From Ovis canadensis (taxonomy: Eukaryota > Chordata > Mammalia > Artiodactyla > Bovidae), in contig NC_091727.1 in the NCBI RefSeq assembly GCF_042477335.2, positions 128,433,501-128,497,500 on the forward strand: a stretch of DNA of 64,000 nt, written 5' to 3'. Positions 34,668 through 46,279 of the stretch are shown one piece after another. The position numbers and the translations under genes are program-made. A model generated the notes under the pieces. It was not told where the DNA came from. It saw nothing but the letters and a program-made list of their open reading frames with translations, and did not search any database. How positions within the stretch are numbered: position 1 is the stretch's first letter; every line of letters starts with the position of its first letter.

Positions 34668-36769
34668 CATGTCATCTACAAACAGAGAGAGTTTTACTTC
34701 TTTTCCTATCGGATTCCTTTTAATTCTTTTTCTTCTCTGATCGCTGTGGCTAAAACTTCCAAAACTATGCTGAATGGTAGCGGTGAGAATGGGCACCATT
34801 GTCTTGTTCCTGACTTTAGGGGAAATGCTTTCTATTTTTCACCATTGAGGATAATGTTTGCTGTGGGTTATCAAAGCTGGCTTTTATTATGTTGACATAT
34901 GTTCCTTCTGTGCCTGCTTTCTGGAGGGTTTTTAACATAAATGGATGTTAAATTTTGTCAAAGACTTTCTCTGCATCTATTGAGACAATCATATAGTTTT
35001 TATCTTTCAATTTGTTAATGTGGTGAATCACATTGACTGAGTTGTGGATATTAAAGAATCCTTACATCCCTGGGATAAAGCCCACTTGGTCTTTTTAATA
35101 TCTTGTTGGATTCTGTTTGCTAGAATTTTGTTAAGGATTTTTGCATCTATGTTTATCAGTGATATTGGCCTGTAGTTTTCTTTTTTTGTGGCATCTTTGT
35201 CAGGTTTTGGTATTAGGGTGATGGTAGCCTCATAGAATGAGTTTGGAAGTTTACCTTCCTCTGCAATTTTCTGGAAGAGTTTGATTAGGATAGCTGTTAG
35301 GTCTTCTCTAAATTGTTGGTAGAATTGAGTTTTGAAGCCGTCTGGCCCTGGGCTTTTGTTTGCTGGAAGATTTCTGATTACAGTTTCAATTTCCATGCTT
35401 GCCATGGGTCTGTTAAGATTTTCTATTTCTTCCTGGTTCAGTTTTGGAAATTTACACTTTTCTAAGAATTTGTCCATTTCTTCCAAGTTGTCCATTTTAT
35501 TCACATATAGTTGCTGATAGTAGTCTCTAATGATCCTTTGTATTTCTGTGTTGTCTGTTGTGATTTCTCTATTTTCATTTCTAATTTTGTTGAATTAATT
35601 CTTCTCCCATTGTTTCTTGATGAGTCTGGCTAATGGTTTCTCCATTTTATTTATCTTCTCAAAGAACCAGCTTTTAGCTTTGTTGATTTTGGCTATGGTT
35701 TCCTTTGTTTCTTTTGCATTTATTTCTGCCCTAATTTTTGTGATTTCTTTCCTTCTACTAACCCTGGGATTCTTCATTTCTTCCTTTTCTAGTTGCTTTA
35801 GGTGTACAGTTAGATTAATTATTTGATTTTTCTCTTGTTTCCAAGGTAAGCTTGTATTGGTATGAACCTTCCCCTTGGCACTGCTTTTACTGAGTCCCAT
35901 AGGTTTGGGGTTGCTGTGTTTTCATTTCCATTCGTTTCTATACAAATTTGGTTTCTTTTTAAATTTCTTCTCTGATTTGTTGGTTATTCAGAAGTATATT
36001 GTTTAGCCTCCATATGTTTATATTTTTAATAGTTTTTTTTTTCTTGTAGTTGATATCTAATCTTACTGCATTCTGATCAGAAAAGATGCTTGGAATGATT
36101 TCAATTCTTTTGAATTTACCAAGGCTAGATTTATGGCCCAGGATGTGATCTATCCTGGAGAAGGTTCCATGTGCACTTGAGAAAAAGGTGAACTTCATTG
36201 TTTTGGGGTGAAATGCCCTATAGATATCAACTAGGTCTAACTGGTCCATTGTATCATTTAAAGTTTGTGTTTCCTTGTTAATTTTCTGTTTGGTTGACCT
36301 ATCCATAGGTATGAGTGGGGTCTTAAAGTCACCCACTATTATTGTGTTACTGTTAATTTCCCCTTTCATACTTGTTATCATTTGCCTTACATATTGTGGT
36401 GCTCCTATAATGGGTGCATATATATTTATAATTGTTATATGTTCTTCTTGGTTTGATCCCTTGATCATTATGTAGTGTCCTTCTTTGTCTCTTTTCACAG
36501 CCTTTATTTCAAAGTCTATTTTATCTGACATGAGTATTGCTACTCCTGCTTTCTTTTGGGCTCCATGTGCATGAAATATCTTTTTCCAACCCTTCACTTT
36601 CAGTCTGTATGTGTCCCTTGTTTTGAGGTGGGTCTCTTGTAGACAGAATATATAGGGGTCTTGTTTTTGTATCCATTCAGCCAATCTTTGCTTTTGGTTG
36701 GGGCATTCGACCCATTTATGTTTAAGGTGATTATTGATAAGTATGATCCTGTTGCCATTTACTTTGTTG

Positions 36770-37725
36770 TTTTGGGTTCGAGTATATACAGCTTTTCTGT
36801 GTTTCCTGTCTAGAGAAGATCCTTTAGTGTTTGTTGAAAAGCAGGTTTCATTGTGCTGACTTCTCTGAGCTTTTGTCTGTAAAGCTTTTGATTTCTCCTT
36901 CATATTTGAATGAGATCCTTGCTGGGTACAGTAATCTGGGTTGTAGGTTTTTCTCTTTCATCACTTTAAGTATATCCTGCCAATCCCTTCTGGCCTGAAG
37001 ATTTTATATTGAAAGATCTGCTGTTATCCTTATGGGATTCCCCTTGTGTGTTATTTGTTGTTTTTCCCTTGCTGCTTTTAATATTTGTTCCTTGTGTTTG
37101 ATCTTTGTTAATTTGATTAATATGTGTCTTGGGAGTTTTGCCTTGGGTTTATCCTGTTTGGAGCTCTCTGGGGTCTTTGGACCTGGGTGACTATTTCCTT
37201 CCCCATTCTAGGGAAGTTTTCATCTATTATCTCCTCAAGTATTTTCTCACAGTCTTTCTTTTTGTTTCTTCTTCTGGTTCTCCTATGATTCAAATGTTAG
37301 GGCGTTTCACATTGTCCAAGAGGTCTCTGAAGTTGTCCTCATTTCTTTTAATTCTTTTTTTTTTCCTCTCAGCTTCATTTATTTCAACCATTCTATCTTC
37401 TACCTCACTTATCATATCTTTCACTTCCATTATTCCTCTTTTGATTCCTCCAGAGTGTTTTTGATCTCCTTTTTTGCATTATTCATAATTGATTGACTCT
37501 TTTTATTTCTTCTATGTCCTTGTTATACATTTCTTGTATCCTCTCAATCCTTGTCTCCAGGCTATTTATCTGTAACTACATTTTGTTTTCAAGATTTTGG
37601 ATCATATTTACTATCATTATTGTCAATTCTTTTTCAGGGAGACTCCCTATCTCCTCCTCTGTTGTTTGGTTTGGTGGGCATTTATCCTGTTCCTTTACCT
37701 GCTGACTATTTCTCTGCCTTTTCAT
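36770..37725 (-). pseudogene. L1 ORF1 (RNA-binding chaperone), inactivated
   Basis: The minus-strand start at 37725-37723 reads MKRQRNSQQVKEQDKCPPNQ, the bovine L1 ORF1p N-terminus. It is followed by EEEIGSLPEKEF, an IMIVNMIQNLENKM stretch and a coiled-coil region. Stops appear soon after (near 37582 and 37483), with several frameshifts, so no ORF1p can be made. The end near 36770, shortly before the ORF2 ATG, is approximate. Confidence 0.8.
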
Positions 37726-38261
37726 CTTGTTTAGATTGCTGTGTTTGGGGTTGCCTTTCTGTATTCTGGCAGTTTGTGGTTCCTCTATTGTGGAGGTTCC
37801 TCACTGTGGGTGGGGTTGGACAGGTGGCTTGTCAAGGTTTCCTGGTTAGGGAAGCTTGTGTTGGTGTTCTGGTAGATGGCTCTGGATTTCTTCTCTCTGG
37901 AGTACAATGAAGTGTTCAGTAGTGAGTTTTGAGATGTCTGTGGATTTGTTGTGACTTTGGGCATCCTGTATATTGAAGCTCAGGGCTATTTTCTTGCATT
38001 GCTGGAGAATTTGCATGGTATGTCTTGCTCTGGAACTTGTTGGCTCTTGGGTGGTGCTTGGTTTTAGTGTAGGTATGGAGGCTTTTTGATGAGCTCTTAT
38101 CAATAAATGTTCTCTGGAGTCAGGCATTCTCTGGTGTTCTCAGGTTTTGGACTTAAGCCTCTTGCCTCTGGTTTTCAGTCTTATTCTTACAGTAGCGTCA
38201 AGACTTCTCCATCTATACAGCCCTGATGGTAAAACATCCAGATTAATGATGAAAAGTTTCT

Positions 38262-38720
38262 CCACAGTGAAGGACACCCAGAGAAGCTCGTAGAGTTACA
38301 TGGAGAAGAGAAGAAGGGAGGAGGGAGATAGCGGTCACCAAGAAGAGGAGAGGGGAAATCAAAAGGGGAGAGAGCAATCTAGCCAGTAATCAATTCCCTA
38401 TGTGCACCCCACAATCTTTACCCCTCAGAGATGTTCTCAGAGATATTCACAGAGATGTTCATGGAGTTACACAGAGAAGAGAAGAGGGAGGAAGGGGACA
38501 GAGGTGACTAGGAGGAGAAGAAGGGGAATCAAAAGTAGAGAGACAGATCCAGGCAGTAATCAGTTCCCTAAGTGTTTTCCACAGCCTGGAATACCCAAAG
38601 AGTTTCACAGAGTTAGGTCGAGAAGAGAAGGGGGAGGGAGGAGATAGACGTGACCTGGTGGAGAAAAAAGAGAGTCAAAAGGGGTAGCGAGCAATCAAGC
38701 CAGTAATCACACTCCCAAGT
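38262..38720. repeat. three tandem repeats in L1 5'UTR
   Basis: Three diverged units anchored on gagttacatggagaagagaag-like text at 38293, 38464 and 38610 (spacings 171 and 146 bp). Each holds a purine-rich GA stretch and a cagtaatca motif. They sit between ORF1 and the large 5'UTR modules. Confidence 0.8.
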
Positions 38721-38746
38721 AAAAATGGGTACTGAGGATTGGGTTC

Positions 38747-40516
38747 TTAAGGGTATGCAATTGATAACAAATACCAAAAATCAAAGATTAAAAATCTAGA
38801 GTGGATGCTAGATGCTCAAAAATACAACAGTAAAAAAAAAAAAGTCACAAAAATTATCAAATATATATATGAAGTTTGCTTTAAAATAGGGTCTTTTTTT
38901 GTAAGTTAACAGTAGGTTATAAAAATGAAAATTAAAGGAGTAATAGAGGACTTAAAATTAAAAAATGTTTTTAATTTAAAAAATGATAATAGTAAAAATA
39001 TATCTAAGAATTTCTCTGGAGCTGTTGCAGACAGTGCGGGGTCAGTTCAGTTTCAGATAGTTCCTTGATCCGGCTTATACTTCTCAAGATCTATAGGCCA
39101 CTTTCAATGTAGTCGGTGCTAACTACAGGGTTTTAATCTGTTGCAGCTGTCACTTCCAAAGCAGTTCCCTCTGTTTATTTTAGTTTCCTGTGTTTACTGG
39201 TCTCTTCAGTGTCTAATTTCTGCCCTGACACAAGGGGGCGAAGGTGGTCACTTATTTAGGCTCACTTGTTCAGTCGTGCTGTGGGGAGGGAGGAACACTG
39301 TAAACAAATATCACTGGCATGTGTGGGGAGTGCTCGCAGTGTCTCAGCCACACTGGGCTTCCCCCAACTCGTGGTGTGTGTGCTTTCCCAGTCTACACTT
39401 CTCAGGCTCTAGGTTGCTCTGCCGGGGAACTGTCTGAGGTGGGCCCTGGGTTGCATGCACTTCCCAGGTGTAAGCCGCTCATGTTCAGATTCTTGGGTAC
39501 TCCGCAAAGGTGCATACTCGGTTGGGCCTTCGTATTGTGCCCTTCCCAGGTCCAAGCAGTTCAGGCGACCCGGTGCTTGGTGAGCGCAGTCTCCCCCAGG
39601 TGGGGGGTACGTCTGATCACCTCCTCTGTCCCAGCCGCTGGGTTTTCTGGGTGTCTACAGGTGCACCTTCTCAGGTGTGCTGTGTGTCTCTTCTGGGGAG
39701 CTGATATCTGGCTGCGATCCTCCTAGCGGATGTCAACCATCCAGAATCTTAAGAAGTCTTGGTTAGCAATGGAGCCTGCTTGCAGTTTGGTAGAGGATGC
39801 CATCTCTGGGGCTGTTTGCCCCTTTCCGGCTCTGGCTGGCACCCACCTGCCCCCTGCCTCCAGCGGGGGATGTGCCAGTGTGCAGCTGCCTAGCTCTCCT
39901 CTGGTATTTGCTCAGTCCTTTGTTCTGTGAGCGGGCCTGGCAGTGCCTTAGGTTAGGGCTTTCTGTGGGATAGTTTTCTCTCTCTCTGGCTATCCCACAG
40001 TTTGGGTTGCTATCTCACCTTAGTTCAGTCAGATTGCCCTCAGGGCACTTGATCCCAGGCCTTACCCTAAGCATTGCAGGCTGCGCCTCCCTGTTCAGCC
40101 CCCACTTCTTGGTGACGGCTGCCAGTGCTGGGAGTTGTCATTAGGCATGTAATCTGTGGGTTTTATTTATTTATTTATTTACTTTTCCTCGAGGTTATGT
40201 TGCCCTGTGGTATTCCAAAACTCCCCACAGACTTGCTGGTGAGAGTGGTTCCTGGTGTTTGGAAACTTCTCCTCTTTTAAGACTCCCTTCCGGGGACAGA
40301 TCTCCATCCCTACCTCTTTTGTCTCTCTTTTTATCTTTTATAATTGGTCCTACCTCCTTTCAAAGACAATGGGCTGCCTTTCTGGGTGTCCGATGTCCTC
40401 TGCCAGCATTCAGAAGTTGCTTTGTGGAATTTGCTCAGTGTTCAAATGGTCTTTTGATGAATTTGTGGAGGACAAAGTGGTCTCCCTGTCTTATTCCTCT
40501 GCCATCTTCTGGATTC
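38747..40516 (-). promoter_or_regulatory. L1 5'UTR/promoter module 1 (inner)
   Basis: About 1.77 kb, homologous along its length to 40517-42430. Paired anchors are gataacaaatacc at 38763 and 40533, and ttctctggagctgttg at about 39013 and 40791. Its 5' end on the minus strand carries aagatggcagagg (ccatctt at 40502-40508), like the YY1 site at the start of other mammalian L1 promoters. The GC-rich body contains no meaningful ORF. Confidence 0.8.
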
Positions 40517-41768
40517 TTAAAGGTACAAAGATGATAACAAATACCAAAAGGCAAAGATTAAAAATCTAGACTAGACATTAGACTCTCAACAATACAATAT
40601 TACAAAACAAAACAAAATCACAAACATATATTAAAATATATATTATTTTAATATATATGAAATTTGCTTTAAAAATAGCATCTTTTTTGCAAAGAAAGAG
40701 TAGGTTATAAAAATGGAAATTAAAGGAGTAATAACGGACTTAAAATTTTTTAAAAATTTTTAATGATAATAGTAAAATATATCAAGGAACTTCTCTGGAG
40801 CTGTTGTGGGCAGTGTGGGGTCAGTTCAGTTTCAGATAGTTCCTTGTTCAAGCTTATAATTCTCAAGGTCTACAGGCCCCTTCCAATGTAGTCAGTGCTA
40901 ACTACAGGGTTTTAATCCATTGCACCTGTCACTTCCAAAGCGGTTCGTCTGTTTATTTTGGCTTCTTCTGTTTGCAAGTCTCTTCAGTGCCTAATTTCTG
41001 CCCTGTTACAGGGGGCGAAGGTGGTCACTTATTTAGGCTCACTTGTTCAGTCGTGCTGTGGGGAGGGAGGAACACTGCAAACAAATATCATAGGCATGTG
41101 TGGGGAGTGCTTGCAGTGTCTGGGCCACACTGGGTTTGCCCCCACTCAATGCGTGTGTGCTTTCCTGGTCTACACTGCTCAGGCTCCAGGTTGCTCTGAA
41201 GTGGAACTGTCTAAAGTGGGCCCAGGGTTGCGGGCACTTCCCAGGTCTAAGCTGCTCAGGTTCAGGTTCTTGGGTACGCCATAAAGGAGCACAGATTCAG
41301 TTGGGCCTGCGTTTTGTGCCCTTCCCAGGTCCATGTAGCTCAGGCGACCAGGTACTTGGTGAGTACACTCTCCCCAGATGTGCGGTGGTCTTATCCAGGA
41401 GGTCTTATCACCTCCCCCATCCCAGTTGCTCACTTACCTGGGTGTGCAGCGGGAGCACCGTCTCAGGTGTGCCATGTGTCTCCTCTGGGGAGCTGATCTC
41501 TGGCTGTGACCCTCCTGGCAGATGTCAACCATCCAGGATCCCAGGAAGACTTGGTTAGGAACTGGGAGCCTGCTCACAGTTTGGAAGAGGATGCTGTCTC
41601 TGGGCTGAGATTACTCCTTTCTGGCTCTGGCTGTCACCCGCCTGCCTCTCTGCCTCTGGCAGGGGAAGGGCCGGTCCGCAGCCAGCTAACTCTCCTCTGA
41701 TATTCACTCAGTCCTTTGTCCTGTGAGCGGACCTGGCAGTGCCTTAGGTTAGAGCTTTTTGTAGGGAA

Positions 41769-41838
<70 letters not shown>

Positions 41839-42430
41839 GCTCGCTCGCTCGCTCGCTCTTTTTTTTTTTTTTTCCCCTCTCTCTCTCTGGCTATCCCACA
41901 GTTTGGGTTGCTATCTCATGTTAGCTCTCTCAGATTGTTCCCAGGTAATTCAGGCCCAGTCCTCACCCTAAGCAATGCATCCCATGCCTCCCTGTTCAGC
42001 CCCCACTTGCTGGTGGTGGATGTGAGCATCTGGGCTACTTCTCTGCTGGGAGTTGTGGTAAGGTGCATAATCTGTGGGTTTTATTTTTTTATTTTTCTCC
42101 TCCCGGTTATGTTGCCCTCTGAGATTCCAAAACTCCCCACAGACCCGCCGATGAGAGTGTTTCCTGGTATTTGGAAACTTCTTCTCTTTCAGGACTCCCT
42201 TCCCGGGATGGATCTCTATCCCTAACTCTTTTGTCTCTCTTTTTAGATTTTATATTTTGTCCTACCTCCTTTCGAAGATAATGGGCTGCCTTTCTGGGTG
42301 GCTGGTATTCTCCACCAATGTTCAAAAGTTGTTTGTTGTTTTGTGGAATTTCCTCAGCGTTCAAATGATCTTTCAATGAATTTGTAGGGGGAGAAAGTGG
42401 TCTCCTCTTCCTATTCCTCCACCATCTTAG
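40517..42430 (-). promoter_or_regulatory. L1 5'UTR/promoter module 2 (outer)
   Basis: About 1.9 kb. Its 5' edge reads taagatggtggaggaatagg on the minus strand (ccatctt at 42422-42428), again YY1-like. It is longer than module 1 mainly through an expanded pyrimidine tract. Open frames here (for example 41716-42225) are low-complexity and not proteins. Confidence 0.8.
41772..41885. repeat. (TC)n / (TCGC)n / poly(T) tract
   Basis: A long TC-dinucleotide run followed by tcgc tetranucleotides and about 15 T. The paired position in module 1 (about 39970) has only a short ctctctctctgg, so the tract expanded in the outer module. Confidence 0.92.
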
Positions 42431-42441
42431 GACTGTCCCCC

Positions 42442-42459
42442 CATTCTGGTTTTGTTTTA
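42442..42459. repeat. L1 target-site duplication, right copy
   Basis: cattctggttttgtttta, partner of 30906-30922 with one inserted T. Confidence 0.85.
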
Positions 42460-42957
42460 AACACCAATGTTTATTTGGTTATGTTTGGTGTTCATTTTAC
42501 ACTTTTAAAACAAGTTGCAATTTTCCCTATCAATTAGTATATCAAAACCTCTAAAGGAAGTCACTGTCATCAAAAAGGCAAAATATGAACAACCTACATA
42601 AATCAACACTGTTCTTCAGGTGCTGAGCAAAGAGACAGCACCACACTGGAGATACAAAATGGAAAGTAATTTAAAATTTTTTTTTTCAGAAATACATTAA
42701 AAGAAAAACATTTTCAGAAATACATAAACTCAAGAGAAAAAAATTGGGCAAGGTAGGATACTAGAAAGACCTTAATCACTCAGTGCTATGGGGCTACAAA
42801 TAGGGCCTGATCAAGGATGGATAGAATGTTCTTTTTTTTTTTTTTGAAATTTATTTATTAAATGGAATTAAGACATGGTCTAAATTTATCTCTAGTCAAA
42901 AATAGAATAGGATCAATATTTTTTGGTCCAATGTAGAATTCTAATGAGTTACCACCA
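42460..42957. other. unique AT-rich sequence
   Basis: No gene or recognisable repeat; a poly(T) run at about 42832-42845. Confidence 0.4.
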
Positions 42958-43597
42958 TGGGGAAACAGTGGAAACAGTGTCAGACTTTGTTTTGGGGAGC
43001 TCCAAAATCACTGCAGATGGTGACTGCAGCCATGAAATTAAAAGATGCTTACTCCTTGGAAGGAAAGTTATGACCAACCTAGATAGCATATTCAAAAGCA
43101 GAGACATGACTTTGCCAACAAAGGTCCATCTAATCAAGGATATGGTTTTTCCAGCGGTCATGTATGGATGTGAGAGTTGGACTATAAAAAAAGCTGAGTG
43201 CCGAAGAATTGATGTTTTTGAACTGTGGTGTTGGAGAAGACTCTTGAGAGTCCCTTGGACTGCAAGGAGATCCAACCAGTCTATTCTAAAGGAGATCAGT
43301 CCTGGGTGTTCTTTGGAAGGACTGATGCTAAAGCTGAGACTCCAATACTTTGGCCACCTCATGCGAAGAGTTGACTCATTGGAAAAGACTCTGATGCTGG
43401 GAGGGATTGAGGGCAGAAGGAGAAGGGGACGACAGAGGGTGATAATGGCTGGATGGCATCACCGACTTAATGGACATAAGTTTGAGTGAACTCCGGGAGT
43501 TGGTAATGGACAGGGAGGCCTGGCGTGCTGTGATTCATGAGGACGCAAAGAGTCGGACACGACTGAGTGGCTTCCCTTTCACTTTTCACTTTCATAC
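42958..43597 (+). mobile_element. BovB LINE copy G, strongly 5'-truncated
   Basis: Starts inside the post-YADD region (tggggaaacagtggaaacag) and contains an open 188-codon frame 42923-43489 covering the BovB C-terminal region. Its 3' end does not show the usual actga repeats. It passes via gagtggcttccctttcactt into BovA-type SINE sequence. Confidence 0.88.
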
Positions 43598-43742
43598 AAT
43601 GGAGAAGGAAATGGCAACCCACTCCAGTGTTCTTGCCTGGAGAATCCCAGGGACAGGGGAGCCTGGTGGGCTGCCGTCTCTGGGGTCACACAGACTCAGA
43701 CACGACTGAAGCGACTTAGCAGCAGCAGCAGCAGCAGCAATG
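43598..43742 (+). mobile_element. BovA-type SINE unit with (CAG)n tail
   Basis: From caatggagaaggaaatggca to gaagcgacttag followed by the cag run at 43718-43740. The unit is continuous with BovB G, consistent with the known relation between the BovB 3' end and BovA SINE monomers. Confidence 0.85.
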
Positions 43743-44094
43743 CATGCAGTAAACAGAATGCAAGCAATAATGCTACATGGGAAGCAGCCTCTAGGCCTGA
43801 TGGGTACCCGAGAGAAATGGGCTGAGTACCAGATGGGGTCCCTGGAGCCTCCCCAGCTGGCAGCCATGGCCCAGGATGCTCTCTCACCCGTGCAGGAGCA
43901 GAAATCCACATAGGGAAAAGCAGCCTACTGATGGGAGGCTTGTAGACAGCAGTGTTTTCAGAACATCGCAGCTCATCCTGAGATCCACACAAATGTGGTG
44001 GCCTTGTCCTTATAGTGTGATAAAGATGGAATGAGAGGATTTAGTGGATAGTGTCCTCAAAAATGTGAAATATACATTTCTATAAGGTATTACT

Positions 44095-44334
44095 ATGCAT
44101 GCATGCTAAGTTACTTCAGTCGTGTTTGACTCTTTGCAGCCCTATGGATGGTAGCCCGCCAGGCTCCTCTGTCCATGAGATTTTCCAGGCAAGAATACTG
44201 GAGTGGGTTGCCATTCCCTTCTCCAGAGGATCTTCTCAACCCAGGGATTGAACCCTGAGGGGTCGAATTCCAGCCTCTTACATGTCCTGCATTGGCAGGC
44301 GGGTTCATTAGCACTAGCACCGCCTGGGAAGCCC
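44095..44334 (-). mobile_element. Bov-tA SINE, antisense
   Basis: From gcatgcatgctaagttactt to accgcctgggaagccc. Confidence 0.92.
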
Positions 44335-44474
44335 TAGTGTCAGTATATATGTATTCCTATTGTTGTTATTATGTACCATGGGAGGTATTAAGAAAGTAGA
44401 ACACCTGCAACCATAGTGTTTTCAGCTTTCCTGCATCTCTAATGGTATAGAGGAGGCCATTATCCTCTTTTTGA

Positions 44475-44690
44475 GAAACAACATCTACCATGTTAAGTAC
44501 TTACTATGTGCCAGGCACTATGGTAAAGGCCTTGCATACATGATCTCATTTAGTCCTCACAGCAATCCCGTGAAGTAGGTACTGTTTCTCCATTTTAAAG
44601 TCAGGTACATGAGGCTCAGAGATGTTAACTAACTTACCCAAGGTAACACAGTAAGTCTTTAGCATCAGAATTTTACCATCAGGAGACTAG
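44475..44690 (+). mobile_element. MIR SINE
   Basis: Shows tactatgtgccaggcactat, then tcatttagtcctcacagcaa and gaggctcagagatgttaact, then aggtaacacagtaagt: a well-preserved MIR-type order. Confidence 0.85.
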
Positions 44691-45049
44691 CTCTAGGATT
44701 CTGTATCCTTATCTCTGTGCTAAAAGGCGTTTCAAGTAGCACATGCAAGACACACATACCCCCAAGTGGTAGATGTGGATCTCTAAGAGGGAGACACCAG
44801 TTTCACACTTTGGGCTCCATACACAGGGCTGGCTGTAGAAGGAGACCCCCAAGCAAGTGGACCTCTCCAGCTGGGGGTGATTATGGACAGAAGTGGGCAC
44901 TTGGATGCTTGGGGGTGGCATGCTGTGGGGGTATCTGGCTTCCCAATTGGGAAGACTAGGCTGGGGACAAGAGTGACAGACCAAATCTGAATTTCAGAAA
45001 CACCCAGAGTAGCAGTCACCAACTTCATCGCGCCCTTGTGCCTGCGAGG

Positions 45050-45175
45050 CAGCTATAGGCGCAGAGAGGTGCTGAGGCTTGCCTAAGGTCACACAGCTCG
45101 CTAAAGCGCAGGTGCAGTGTAGAACCTTGGTCTTCAGGCTCCAGTTCGGTGCTCTTGCTGCCACTCCTCTCCCAC
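45050..45175 (+). mobile_element. MIR fragment
   Basis: Has gcgcagagaggtgctgaggc and gcctaaggtcacacagctcg, the 3' half of a MIR core. Confidence 0.65.
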
Positions 45176-46229
45176 TGGGCCCTCAGGTTCAGTGCACAGC
45201 AGTCAGAGGGAAGCCACGTCTTTGTGAGTGAAGCCATTGTCTGCAGGGTGGTTCTCAGTGTTGCCCAGAGACGTGCAGAAGTGCCAGTCTTCAAGTCTCA
45301 CCCAGGCCTGACTGAGGACTGAGATCCAGCAAAATGGGACTTTGCAAGCCCTCTAGGTGACCCTGATACACACTTGAGTGTGAAAACCATCGGCCCAGAC
45401 AGAAAGGCAAAGTGCCGAGTGCTGCAGCCATACACATGCATCCGGATCATCAACTCGCACAGCACAAAGAAGGGTCGTCTTCCTAGAGAAGAAAGGAACA
45501 CAGCTCTCAAGCCACACCTGCAGAGCAAGGTCACCTTCAAACACATGTAGCGGTTAAACATACACAGACGGGGAGGAGGAGTGCAGCCAGCACTTGCTCA
45601 TCCACAGGGGCATCAGAGCTAGTGTAGTTTTGCCAACTCAGCAGTTCCCCAGAGATGTGCCAGTTCCGCTGCTTGTTGCCTGGGAGGTGCATCCCTGCCC
45701 TCTGGGAAATTGCCATGCAGGATCATAGAACCTCTGATCTGGAAGGGACCTTAGAGAGTACCTACCTCATTTCCCACTCCTACTGCATCACTGGTGATGC
45801 CCCAGACTTTCCGTCTCCAGAGGAACCTGGCAGGCTACAGTCCATGGGGTGGCAAAGAGTCAGACAGGACATAGCCCTGGGCACAATCATTTTTAGGAAC
45901 AGTGGCAGGCCTCACAGAACACCAGTGGCTCCTAGTTTGTGGCCTCTGGCTTAATATCTTTCTTTCCCACTTGTGCTCTCTGCTCCACAGGGGCACATGC
46001 CCCTGGGTCTGCTCTGCTCACCACAGTGTCTGGATTCCACAAATGGAAAAATAAAAATAGAAGATGGACCCACCCTCCCAGGAGAACACCAGGTTCAGAA
46101 AGAATACACTGGCATGGAGATGGCACTCTGTCACTCCTCGCCTCTTTCTCAGCTGCCCACTGGCAATGTCCCCATGTCCCTTTAAGCCCCACTCCTGGTT
46201 GACCCCTGCAGGCCTCCTTACCCTCTGCT
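45176..46229. other. mostly unique sequence upstream of the FAM209-like gene
   Basis: A fragment at about 45719-45760 (gatctggaagggaccttaga) looks like an old MIR-type SINE, and a Bov-tA remnant lies at 45815-45885. The rest is unrecognised, with no other exon identified. Confidence 0.4.
45815..45885 (+). mobile_element. Bov-tA SINE remnant
   Basis: cctggcaggctacagtccat followed by ggggtggcaaagagtcagac; only the 3' part of the SINE remains. Confidence 0.75.
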
Positions 46230-46262
46230 CTGAAGTCATCCCATGGCCACATGGGTTCTGGT

Positions 46263-46272
46263 GGGGGCGGGG
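46263..46272 (+). promoter_or_regulatory. GC box (Sp1-type)
   Basis: gggggcgggg, 8 bp upstream of the CRE and about 100 bp upstream of the FAM209-like ATG. Confidence 0.6.
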
Positions 46273-46279
46273 CCCTCTG

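Larger units (their letters stand above)
31307..36758 (-). pseudogene. L1 ORF2 (endonuclease-reverse transcriptase), inactivated
   Basis: The start codon lies at 36756-36758, context aaATGgcaaca. An early frameshift follows, then the endonuclease region in a 314-codon frame (36903-35959) with LQETHLK, VGDFKTPL and SRIDHILGHKSS. The RT N-terminal part (35504-35028) has SPGPDGF and TLIPKPDKD. The catalytic box at about 34674 reads FVDD where L1 normally has FADD. Immediately beyond it BovB F interrupts the gene. The remainder runs from about 32990 to the C-terminus HIYGI at 31307. Subtracting the 1655-bp insert (33013-34667) leaves about 3.8 kb, the normal ORF2 size. Numerous stops disable it. 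Confidence 0.9.
30923..42441 (-). mobile_element. full-length L1 (bovine type), antisense, with nested BovB
   Basis: One L1 runs from poly(T) at 30923 to its 5' end at about 42430. Read on the minus strand it has: a 5'UTR of two tandem modules (42430-40517 and 40516-38747), three shorter repeats (38720-38262), ORF1 (37725 to about 36770), ORF2 (36758-31307), a 3'UTR and poly(A). The 17/18-bp duplication cattctgg(t)ttgtttta flanks the whole block, and the target reads TTT/AAAAC, the L1 endonuclease preference. This shows a single insertion event rather than a pile of fragments. Without BovB F (about 1.65 kb including one duplicated target) it is close to 9.9 kb. Both ORFs are inactivated by stops and shifts. 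Confidence 0.93.

Noticed and set aside
41716..42225. 169-codon frame rich in Ser, Leu and Arg repeats
   Set aside because: Produced by the TC/TCGC tract inside the antisense L1 5'UTR; no protein family.
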